Shown here piece by piece: positions 1 through 5,687 of a DNA stretch of 5,759 nucleotides. The notes beneath the pieces are model-generated. The model was not told where the DNA came from, searched no databases, and saw nothing but the letters and a program-made list of their open reading frames with translations. Source of the stretch: an uncultured Blautia sp. (GTDB lineage: Bacteria > Bacillota > Clostridia > Lachnospirales > Lachnospiraceae). Every line of letters starts with the position of its first letter. Positions within the stretch are counted from its first letter, which is position 1. The stretch covers positions 1-5,759 of the forward strand of contig CAKRYE010000095.1 of assembly GCA_934426285.1 (NCBI GenBank). The letters are read 5' to 3'. The translations under genes were made by a program, and so were the position numbers.

Positions 1-90
1 CCGGTTATCCAGAAACTCTATGACACATTAACAGGTATCCAGATGGGACGTATCCAGGCTCCGGAAGGATGGCTGAAGGTTATTGAATAA
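1..90 (+). CDS. ilvE: Branched-chain amino acid aminotransferase, C-terminal end (partial)
   Basis: This is the 3' end of a gene entering from the left edge; 29 codons are visible, ending in TAA at 88-90. The visible tail includes KLYDTLTGIQMGRIQAPEGW and closes with LKVIE. The pattern KLYD-LTGIQ-G-----GW is the usual C-terminus of fold-type IV, PLP-dependent branched-chain aminotransferases, where the conserved LTGIQ/LTDIQ-G segment lies close to the stop codon. The enzyme would interconvert Leu, Ile and Val with their 2-oxo acids, using glutamate/2-oxoglutarate, in the cytosol. The catalytic lysine and cofactor-binding region lie outside the window. The gene is convergent with folA and a strong hairpin terminator begins about 20 bases after its stop. 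The identification rests on a short tail, but the motif is characteristic. Confidence 0.85.
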   Translation, partial: PVIQKLYDTLTGIQMGRIQAPEGWLKVIE

Positions 91-108
91 ATAACAGCTA
101 ACTATTAC

Positions 109-156
109 AAAAATATCCCGCAGAATTAGTTCGAACACATTCTGCGGGATATTTTT
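109..156. terminator. Bidirectional intrinsic terminator between ilvE and folA
   Basis: A perfect 18-bp stem pairs 109-126 with 139-156 around a 12-base loop. Its core is AAATATCCCGCAGAAT and the matching complement. The + strand has a run of seven T at 152-158, and the - strand has a T run after the opposite arm, so the hairpin can end transcription from both sides. It begins about 20 bases after the ilvE stop and lies about 40 bases beyond the folA stop, as expected for convergent genes. The loop contains a small palindrome, GTTCGAAC at 129-136, which may tighten the hairpin. Confidence 0.93.
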
Positions 157-198
157 TTCTTTTACATCGCTGGTGTTTCCAGCTCTGCTTTATTCCTT

Positions 199-690
199 CT
201 ATTTTTTTCTCTCGTATTTCACGAACTGATATTCCAGATCAAAATAAGTCTGCTCATCGCTCTCTGCTGTGATCTCCCATTCCTCATCTTCATCCAGATT
301 CGGGAAATGACTGTCTGCCTCATAAACAAAATCAATTTTTGTCACATGAGCTACATCACAGTATGGAAGCATCTGTGTATATATGCTGTCACCGCCGATG
401 CAGTAAACATCCTCTGAGGGATATTTCTTAACTTCTTCCAGTGCTTCTTCAATGCTGTGTACTACAATCGCACCTTTCGCATCATAATCTTTATTTTTGG
501 TGATCACGATGTTGGTTCTGTTTTTCAGTGGCAGTCCATTTGGAAAACTTTCCAGAGTTTTCCTGCCCATAACGACTACTTTTCCACTTGTTTCTTCACG
601 GAACATCTTCATATCTGCCGGGATACTTACAAGAAGTTTATTATTCTTGCCAATTCCCCAGTTCTTATCTGCTGCTACGATAACATTCAT
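199..690 (-). CDS. folA: Dihydrofolate reductase
   Basis: This is a complete 163-residue cytosolic enzyme, the usual size for bacterial DHFR. It reduces 7,8-dihydrofolate to tetrahydrofolate with NADPH. Visible family signatures are IVAADKNWGIG (residues 4-14, the substrate/Met20 loop region), IPADMKMF (23-30) with the catalytic acid as Asp26, VVMGRKTLES (39-48, NADPH binding), KNRTNIVIT with Arg58 as the likely folate-glutamate contact, CIGGDSIY (97-104), and TKID followed by ADSHFP. The residues before Asp26 read LLVS where E. coli has PWNL, so the very conserved Trp22 is replaced by Val21. This looks like a lineage feature rather than decay, because all other motifs are intact. The start is supported by AAGAGAGG at 701-708. 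The gene begins 24 bases after the thyA stop with no promoter or terminator between them, so the two are very probably cotranscribed. FolA would regenerate the THF that ThyA oxidises. Confidence 0.96.
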   Translation of the reverse strand: MNVIVAADKNWGIGKNNKLLVSIPADMKMFREETSGKVVVMGRKTLESFPNGLPLKNRTNIVITKNKDYDAKGAIVVHSIEEALEEVKKYPSEDVYCIGGDSIYTQMLPYCDVAHVTKIDFVYEADSHFPNLDEDEEWEITAESDEQTYFDLEYQFVKYERKK

Positions 691-714
691 TTTATTTTTT
701 CCTCTCTTAATTTA

Positions 715-1563
715 TCAGATTGCCACCGGAATATTTTTAATCTGTGGCCATGTTTCATAGTTCTCCACGATCAGGTCATCTGTTGTAAACTGATAGAAAT
801 CCTTCACTTCCGGATTCAGTTTCACAATAGGTGCTGGGTATGGTTTTCTCTGGATCATATCCTTTACTAACGGAATATGGCGGTCATAAATATGGCAGTC
901 AGCCACCACATGAAGTAGTTCTCCTGCCTCCATATCACATACCTGTGCCATCATCATAAGCAGAAGGGCATACTGACATACATTCCAGTTATTTGCTGTA
1001 AGGATATCCTGGGAGCGCTGATTGAGAATTGCGTTCAAAGTCAGCTTATCGCTTCCCGGTGTCTGTGTCACATTAAAGGTCATGGAATATGCACAGGGGT
1101 ACAGATTCATTTCATGGAGATCCTGATGCACATAAATGTTGGTCATGATCCTGCGGCTGAATGGATTATTTTTCAGATCATAGATTACCCTGTCCACCTG
1201 ATCCATCATGCCTTCTTTATACTGATGCTTCACACCAAGCTGATATCCATAAGCCTTACCAATGGAACCATTCTCATCTGCCCAGCTGTCCCAGATATGA
1301 CTGTTAAGATCATGGATATTATTGGATTTCTTCTGCCAGATCCAGAGGATTTCATCCATAGCACTCTTTAAGGCTGTACGTCTGAGCGTCATTGCCGGAA
1401 ATTCCTTTCTCAGATCATATCGGTTTACCACCCCAAATTTCTTGATCGTATATGCCGGAGTCCCATCCTCCCAAACCGGACGTACCTTTTCTCCCTCAGT
1501 ACTTGTCCCATTTTCCAGGATATCCTGGCACATTTTTATAAATACATCATCTGCGTAACTCAT
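715..1563 (-). CDS. thyA: Thymidylate synthase, Bacillus ThyA-like
   Basis: This complete 282-residue cytosolic enzyme methylates dUMP to dTMP with 5,10-methylene-THF and releases DHF, which the downstream folA product recycles. The catalytic Cys157 sits in YPCAYSMTF. Other conserved elements are LWIWQKKSNN (73-82), IWDSWADENG (90-99) and IGKAYGYQLG (101-110). The partner-subunit phosphate arginines are in SRRIMT (Arg137-Arg138). Also present are RSQD (183-186), Asn194 (the Asn that selects dUMP), His224/Tyr226 in CHIYDRH, and the C-terminal PVAI. Two features depart from the E. coli pattern: the residue after the catalytic Cys is Ala instead of His, and the usual DRTGTGT phosphate loop is replaced by VRPVWEDGTPAYT. 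Both agree, as far as I recall, with B. subtilis ThyA and phage phi3T synthase, so this is a recognised subfamily. The start is supported by GGGAG at 1573-1577. The gene is first in a two-gene unit with folA. Confidence 0.95.
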   Translation of the reverse strand: MSYADDVFIKMCQDILENGTSTEGEKVRPVWEDGTPAYTIKKFGVVNRYDLRKEFPAMTLRRTALKSAMDEILWIWQKKSNNIHDLNSHIWDSWADENGSIGKAYGYQLGVKHQYKEGMMDQVDRVIYDLKNNPFSRRIMTNIYVHQDLHEMNLYPCAYSMTFNVTQTPGSDKLTLNAILNQRSQDILTANNWNVCQYALLLMMMAQVCDMEAGELLHVVADCHIYDRHIPLVKDMIQRKPYPAPIVKLNPEVKDFYQFTTDDLIVENYETWPQIKNIPVAI

Positions 1564-1617
1564 TTTTCCACACTCCCATATTCTTTATTTTCTCTACTGT
1601 TTTGCATATTTCACTGC

Positions 1618-1646
1618 ATTATAGCATTTCTGGCTTTTATACTCAA
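1618..1646 (-). promoter_or_regulatory. Sigma-A-type promoter for thyA-folA
   Basis: Read on the - strand, a -35 box TTGAGT (1641-1646, 4 of 6) is followed by exactly 17 bases and a perfect TATAAT (1618-1623). The -10 box is preceded by TGC, giving an extended -10. Transcription would start near 1611, leaving a leader of about 45-50 bases before the thyA start at 1563. It lies about 20 bases beyond the stop of the upstream kinase gene. No terminator is visible between them, so read-through from the kinase gene may add to expression. Confidence 0.85.
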
Positions 1647-1666
1647 CTGTACTTTCGTAATGCCGC

Positions 1667-2620
1667 TTATTCATGCAGCAGCCACAGCTTCTTCTCCAAA
1701 CACCGGAATTCCACTCTCGTCACATTTGCGCAGTACTCTCCATCTGCATGGAGTACCATCGGTTTGTCCAGAATCAGCCGGAACGCTTTTTCGTCTCTAA
1801 TATTAAATCCATTAATACGCTCCTGTTTTGCCGCAACCAGAAATGGAAGCAGGAAAAAAGTCTGCCATTTGGCGATTCCGGATGCACTGCTAAGCGAGAG
1901 CAGACCATCCTGCACAGATGCATGAGGTGCCATGGGAACCCCTCCGCCTTCTGCAGGCAGATTCATAGCTGCCGCAAAGATCATCTTCGGAAGAATATAT
2001 CCCCCATGTTCTGTTACCACCTTTGCATTGGCTGTTTCCATGGTAAAAAGAGACTGCACTGTTAATGCAAGATATGTAAGCTTACCCAGATGGAAACGGT
2101 TCAAAACCTGTTTCAGTCTGGAATGAAGTGCTTTTTTGCACACAAGGGCATCCAACCCAAGGCCGGAACTGATTCCAAAAATCCGTGGTTTCTTACAGCC
2201 TTCCCAGCTTACCTGCCCCAAATCTATCCTGAGGAGCTCTTCCCCTCTCTGATCCTTTTTGATACAGGCACATATTTCCTTCAGGCTCTCCTTTGGTGTT
2301 TTGGGCAGATTTAGATTTCTGCCAAAATCATTTCCCGAACCTGTGGGAATCACCCCAAGACGTACTTTTTCAAAATCTGTAATACCGTTCAGGACTTCAT
2401 TAATCGTGCCATCTCCCCCTACCACCAGCAGGTAAACCGGCTCCTCACCTTTCATTGATGAAATACGCTCTGCCAGTTTTGTAGCATGTCCCCGATATTT
2501 TGTCATATAAGCGGCATATTTTATTTTGTACCCCCGAAGCAGATACTGAGTTTCATTCCATACCCTGTGTGCCTGTCCGGTTCCCGCTCCGTTATTCACA
2601 ATAATCTGTATTTTTCTCAT
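1667..2620 (-). CDS. Diacylglycerol/lipid kinase, DagK/YegS/LCB5 family
   Basis: This complete 317-residue protein belongs to the ATP-dependent lipid kinase family that includes DgkB/DagK, YegS and BmrU. It opens directly with the nucleotide-binding strand IIVNNGAGTG (residues 6-15). It then carries the hallmark GGDGTINEVLNG (68-79), PTGSGNDFGR (92-101) and a C-terminal HADGEY (291-296) with the Asp-Gly-Glu expected near the active site. In between are a GGG at 225-227 and MAPHASVQDGLL (230-241), matching the usual 'P-A---DG' segment. There is no signal peptide or clear membrane helix, so it should be soluble and act at the membrane surface. In Firmicutes the essential DgkB returns diacylglycerol from lipoteichoic acid synthesis to phosphatidic acid; that role is plausible here, but the family also contains proteins of unknown lipid substrate. 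No in-frame start lies just upstream, and the next Met (39) would remove the first motif, which fixes the start. It has its own promoter candidate and no visible terminator before thyA. Confidence 0.9.
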   Translation of the reverse strand: MRKIQIIVNNGAGTGQAHRVWNETQYLLRGYKIKYAAYMTKYRGHATKLAERISSMKGEEPVYLLVVGGDGTINEVLNGITDFEKVRLGVIPTGSGNDFGRNLNLPKTPKESLKEICACIKKDQRGEELLRIDLGQVSWEGCKKPRIFGISSGLGLDALVCKKALHSRLKQVLNRFHLGKLTYLALTVQSLFTMETANAKVVTEHGGYILPKMIFAAAMNLPAEGGGVPMAPHASVQDGLLSLSSASGIAKWQTFFLLPFLVAAKQERINGFNIRDEKAFRLILDKPMVLHADGEYCANVTRVEFRCLEKKLWLLHE

Positions 2621-2623
2621 TAT

Positions 2624-2630
2624 CCCTCTC
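2624..2630 (-). promoter_or_regulatory. Closely spaced ribosome site of the lipid kinase gene
   Basis: The only purine-rich Shine-Dalgarno-like sequence before the start is GAGAGGG, which ends three bases before the ATG at 2618-2620. The other genes here have 8-10 bases of spacing. The protein family argues strongly for this ATG, so the short spacing may lower translation rather than indicate a wrong start. Confidence 0.5.
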
Positions 2631-2672
2631 TGCCATACCCAATCGTATTTTCCTATAAATCCGAATACTTAT

Positions 2673-2701
2673 ACTATACAATATTTACCTCCCACATACA
2701 A
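2673..2701 (-). promoter_or_regulatory. Candidate promoter for the lipid kinase gene
   Basis: On the - strand TTGTAT (2696-2701) is followed by 17 bases and TATAGT (2673-2678, 5 of 6). A second -10-like TATAAG overlaps it at 2668-2673. Transcription would begin about 45 bases before the kinase start. A perfect TTGACA also occurs at 2706-2711 but has no good -10 box at the proper distance. A short perfect palindrome, ACAAGACTTGT on the + strand (2698-2708), overlaps the -35 box and could be an operator. Confidence 0.6.
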
Positions 2702-2740
2702 GACTTGTCAATTAGGAAATCCCTCCACACAATGTTATCG

Positions 2741-2769
2741 TGTTACTGTTCACTCCGTTCCCAGCAACA
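2741..2769. repeat. Small intergenic inverted repeat, possible dispersed element
   Basis: TGTTACTG (2741-2748) and CAGCAACA (2762-2769) can pair as an 8-bp stem around a 13-base loop, TTCACTCCGTTCC. On the - strand the single mismatch becomes a G-U pair. No T run follows, so it is unlikely to be a terminator. It lies in the gene-free stretch between the terminator of the GH13 gene and the promoter of the kinase gene. From memory, similar 'GAACGGAGTGAACAGTAAC' strings recur between genes in Lachnospiraceae; this is unverified. Confidence 0.4.
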
Positions 2770-2789
2770 TGGTATCCTCGTATAATATA

Positions 2790-2842
2790 AAAAGAGAACG
2801 AAAATCCAGCTTTTCTTCCAAACTTAATTTTCGTTCTCTTTT
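2790..2842 (-). terminator. Intrinsic terminator of the GH13 glucosidase gene
   Basis: A perfect 16-bp stem pairs 2790-2805 (AAAAGAGAACGAAAAT) with 2827-2842 around a 21-base loop. On the - strand the second arm ends in CTCTTTTT, supplying the U tract. It lies 46 bases beyond the GH13 stop at 2889. The stem is A/T-rich with a small GC centre, so it may be weaker than the ilvE-folA terminator. A run of T also follows on the + strand, but no + strand gene is seen here. Confidence 0.85.
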
Positions 2843-2888
2843 ATTTATATTTTCCGCAAAATGCCCGTGATGCAGATTCTAACGTATC

Positions 2889-4553
2889 TTACATCTCAAG
2901 AACAAGGAACTGATACCCCTGCAGTTCTATCTTATTTCCAGCCATAGCTGCATGATCATAGTTATTAATCAGAATTTTCTTACACTCTCCTGCAAGTTCG
3001 ATCGTCTGTGGCTCTTTCTGATAATTGCCCACTACAAGAAGAGTTCTGTCACCTTTGCGATAATACGCCATCAGATTGTGCACCTCTTCCCATACCGGTT
3101 CCAGAGCGCCATATACAACAGTTTCTTTATATTCCGGATTTTTACGCAATGCGATCAGCTTCTTATAAAAGCTTCTTACTGAATCCGGATCATTGATCTG
3201 ACTTTCAGCATTAATTTTTTTATAATTTTCATTTACCCTCAGCCATGGTTTACCTGTTGTAAATCCTGCATTTTCACCGTCTGTCCACTGCATTGGGGTT
3301 CTGGCATTATCACGGCTGAATCTGGAAACCGCCTTCAAAGCTTCCTCCGGTGTACATCCGGCATCTAAAGCAACCTTATATTCATCTAATGTGGAAATAT
3401 CATCTACCTGGTCAATAGATTCAAACTTCACATTCTCCATTCCAATTTCCTGTCCCTGATAGATAAAAGGAATTCCGCGAAGCATAAAATTCAGACCGCC
3501 AAGCATCTTCTTGCTTGCATCGCAGCAGTCACCCTCTGGGATATATCTGCTGACACCACGGGGTTCATCATGATTCTCAATAATGTTAGAAACAAAACCA
3601 ATATCCCCGATTTTTCTCTGTGTGCCAAAGCAGCACTCTTTATACTCATCCGGTGTGATCTGTCTGCAGTCATACCATCCCTTTTCAGAGCCTCCACAAA
3701 TCGTTTCCGCAAAGTCAAACATACTAGAAAAATATCCGTTCTCTCCAATAAAATCAGGAATCTCCTCCGGTTTCTCATTAAACACTTCGCCTACTGAAAA
3801 AGCATCATATTTTTTGAAAGTACGGTCACGCATCTCTCCCAGAAACTCTCCGATTCCCTGGGCTTCAGCCAGCATATTATGGATACTGCTCAAACCATCC
3901 TCACGGTCAGGCTCATAATCATGGAACGGAAGGGCTTTCTTGATATTAATAATAGCATCAATGCGAAATCCTCCAAGACCCTTATCCAGCCACCAGTTAA
4001 TATTTTTATAAACCTCTTCTCTTACCTCCGGATTCTCCCAGTTCAGATCTGGCTGTTTTTTATGAAATACGTGAAGATACTGCTTATTGGTTCCAGGCAA
4101 GTCCTCCCACACCGAACCACCGAAATAGGATCTCCAGTTCGTAGGCAATTCTCCCTCTTTTTTATCACGGAGATAGAAAAAGTTTCCATATTTTCCATCC
4201 GGATCCTGACAGGCCTTTTTAAACCATTCATGTTCATCCGAACAATGATTTACCACCAGATCCATAAGAATATACATATCCCTCTTCTTTGCCTCAGCAA
4301 TCAGCTCATCCATATCTGCCATAGTTCCAAATCGTGGGTCAATATCATAATAATCGGAAATATCGTATCCCTGATCAGCTAGCGGAGAACGATAGCAGGG
4401 TGAAAGCCAGATAATATCAATTCCAAGATCCTTCAGATAGTCTAGTTTCTCAATAACACCTCTCAGATCTCCAATTCCATCACCGTTGGTATCATAAAAA
4501 CTCTTCGGGTAAATCTGATAAGCAACTTTTTCATTCCACCATTTCTTTGTCAT
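2889..4553 (-). CDS. GH13 alpha-glucosidase (oligo-1,6-glucosidase/maltase family)
   Basis: This complete 554-residue enzyme has the standard size and layout of GH13 subfamily 31 exo-glucosidases. The (beta/alpha)8 barrel has a metal-binding loop DTNGDGIGD (21-29), DLVVNHCSD (98-106), the family-typical QPDLNWENP (167-175), GGFRIDAI (194-201) with nucleophile Asp199, VGEVF with acid/base Glu256, and ENHDEPR (326-332) with stabiliser Asp329. A C-terminal beta domain follows from about residue 480. Numbering matches B. cereus oligo-1,6-glucosidase almost exactly. The residue after the nucleophile is Ala200. Val here is associated with alpha-1,6 specificity, while Ala or Thr occurs in alpha-1,4-acting or broader enzymes, so a maltase-like activity is at least as likely as isomaltase. 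No signal peptide is present, so it acts in the cytosol on imported short sugars. A perfect AGGAGG (4563-4568), nine bases upstream, fixes the start. The gene follows an AraC regulator and has its own promoter candidate and terminator. Trehalose-6-phosphate or sucrose-cleaving relatives cannot be excluded. Confidence 0.93.
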   Translation of the reverse strand: MTKKWWNEKVAYQIYPKSFYDTNGDGIGDLRGVIEKLDYLKDLGIDIIWLSPCYRSPLADQGYDISDYYDIDPRFGTMADMDELIAEAKKRDMYILMDLVVNHCSDEHEWFKKACQDPDGKYGNFFYLRDKKEGELPTNWRSYFGGSVWEDLPGTNKQYLHVFHKKQPDLNWENPEVREEVYKNINWWLDKGLGGFRIDAIINIKKALPFHDYEPDREDGLSSIHNMLAEAQGIGEFLGEMRDRTFKKYDAFSVGEVFNEKPEEIPDFIGENGYFSSMFDFAETICGGSEKGWYDCRQITPDEYKECCFGTQRKIGDIGFVSNIIENHDEPRGVSRYIPEGDCCDASKKMLGGLNFMLRGIPFIYQGQEIGMENVKFESIDQVDDISTLDEYKVALDAGCTPEEALKAVSRFSRDNARTPMQWTDGENAGFTTGKPWLRVNENYKKINAESQINDPDSVRSFYKKLIALRKNPEYKETVVYGALEPVWEEVHNLMAYYRKGDRTLLVVGNYQKEPQTIELAGECKKILINNYDHAAMAGNKIELQGYQFLVLEM

Positions 4554-4604
4554 TGCAAAAATCCTCCTGCATTTTTATCCAAGTTCTCTTTTTCAATAAA
4601 CATG

Positions 4605-4633
4605 ATTTTATCAGGATTCGCAGAAACTGTCTT
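4605..4633 (-). promoter_or_regulatory. Candidate promoter for the GH13 gene
   Basis: Read on the - strand, AAGACA (4628-4633, 4 of 6) is followed by 17 bases and TAAAAT (4605-4610, 5 of 6). The -10 box is preceded by TGA, an extended -10. The leader would be about 45 bases. The weak -35 box fits a promoter that needs an activator, and a pair of direct repeats lies immediately upstream. Confidence 0.6.
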
Positions 4634-4637
4634 ATCC

Positions 4638-4666
4638 TATTTTGATATAAAAATACGATATTTTGA
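4638..4666 (-). promoter_or_regulatory. Direct-repeat pair, candidate AraC-family activator site
   Basis: On the - strand TCAAAATA occurs at 4659-4666 and again at 4638-4645, exactly 21 bases apart, which is two helical turns. The near copy ends four bases before the proposed -35 box. AraC-family proteins commonly bind direct half-sites about 21 bases apart, with the near one beside or over the -35 box, and the upstream neighbour encodes such a protein. The repeats are A/T-rich, so chance cannot be ruled out. Binding by this regulator is inferred. Confidence 0.5.
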
Positions 4667-4678
4667 CTTTTGTATCTT

Positions 4679-5626
4679 CTATTTATCCGTATTCTCTATT
4701 TCATTCAAAGAACGTTTGCGATACTGCAGTGGCGTTGTTGATGTATATTTTCTGAACTCCTTCAGAAAATTTCCCAAATTGTTATATCCACATTCCAGAC
4801 AGATTTCCGTAACCGTCAAATCTGATTCCTTCAGATAGTGTATTGCTTTTTTTATCCTGTACTCATTCACATATTCCATTGGTGAACGACCGATTACTTT
4901 TTTGAAAAATCTGCAGAAATACTGCTCATTCATCCCGATCAGCCCTGCCAGATCGCGGATATAAATTTTCTCTTTGTAATTCTCCTGTATGTAAGTCAGT
5001 GTTGTCTTGATCGTCTCAATCCTGTGGTCATGGTTCTTCTCAGTTACCTCAAACAGATTATTCACAGACAGAACTGCCAGAATCCGCAGCAATGCTGATT
5101 TGATAAATAACTGCCTGGTGATATCATCTGTAACTGCCTCACCGTCATAATAATTATCCGGGAAAGAGTCTCCCCCAAATACATTTCTGATTTCCTTATA
5201 GGATTTTTTTACCAGTTCAAACGCCGAATCCTCCTTGCGCAGGCATCTGGGAAACTGGATGCTGCCTATCTGGACCGGCTGGATCAGGTTAGTCTGGATC
5301 TGATCCAGTGAATATACCGAACTAAACATATCCATATGGAAAACCAATGCATTTTCCACACACCCGCCATTCTTTTCAACAGATATACTGTGAAGTTCTC
5401 CGGGATTAATAAAATAAAAGCATTCCTCTGAAATATAAAAACGCTCCATATTGACTTCCAGACAAAATTCCCCGCCTGAGAAATATAGAAGCTCCACTTC
5501 CTCATGCCAATGATGCTTCACCATATTTCCTTTCGTTTTTGTGCCTGTCTGATAAAAAGCACAAGGAAAATTCTGAGTACCATGGACACGGATTTCCTTT
5601 AAAGTTGATGGTTGTTGATTCTGCAT
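4679..5626 (-). CDS. AraC-family transcriptional regulator with N-terminal cupin
   Basis: This complete 315-residue regulator has two domains. The N-terminal sugar-sensing cupin spans roughly residues 20-100 and shows HHWHEEVELLYFSGG (38-52) and FYFINPGELHSI (70-81), the histidine-rich and PGE-LH strands typical of AraC_binding domains. A helical linker follows (about 130-195). The C-terminal double helix-turn-helix has its first HTH in IRDLAGLIGMNEQYFCRFF (223-241) and its second in VTEICLECGYNNLGNFLKEF (272-291), closing with the family signature TTPLQYRKR. Such proteins usually activate neighbouring sugar genes when the ligand binds. AGGAGG at 5635-5640, eight bases upstream, fixes the start. 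The gene starts 61 bases after the stop of the GH172-like gene and ends 125 bases before the GH13 start, all on one strand and with no convincing terminator between. The cotranscribed or adjacent hydrolases suggest a glycoside inducer, which the sequence does not identify. Confidence 0.92.
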   Translation of the reverse strand: MQNQQPSTLKEIRVHGTQNFPCAFYQTGTKTKGNMVKHHWHEEVELLYFSGGEFCLEVNMERFYISEECFYFINPGELHSISVEKNGGCVENALVFHMDMFSSVYSLDQIQTNLIQPVQIGSIQFPRCLRKEDSAFELVKKSYKEIRNVFGGDSFPDNYYDGEAVTDDITRQLFIKSALLRILAVLSVNNLFEVTEKNHDHRIETIKTTLTYIQENYKEKIYIRDLAGLIGMNEQYFCRFFKKVIGRSPMEYVNEYRIKKAIHYLKESDLTVTEICLECGYNNLGNFLKEFRKYTSTTPLQYRKRSLNEIENTDK

Positions 5627-5687
5627 GAAGCACGCCTCCTGTTGTCCGTAAACAGATGAAAGCTTATTGCTGCCTTATACCTCTGTT

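Noticed and set aside
169..183. GCTGG-TGTTT-CCAGC hairpin between the terminator and folA
   Set aside because: The 5-bp stem is short and has no T run on either strand; the stronger hairpin at 109-156 explains termination.
457..870. Long + strand open frames opposite folA, thyA, the lipid kinase, GH13 and araC genes
   Set aside because: They overlap well-supported genes, lack family motifs and good ribosome sites, and their composition is that of reverse-strand translation.
4583..4592. GTTCTCTTTT in the GH13 leader region repeats the terminator arm at 2833-2842, suggesting leader-to-terminator pairing in the mRNA
   Set aside because: It is a ten-base, low-complexity match in A/T-rich DNA and can easily arise by chance; no supporting structure was found.
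5657..5670. TGAAAGCTTATTGC upstream of araC as a CcpA (cre) site
   Set aside because: It starts like a cre box but lacks the central CG and the second half matches poorly.
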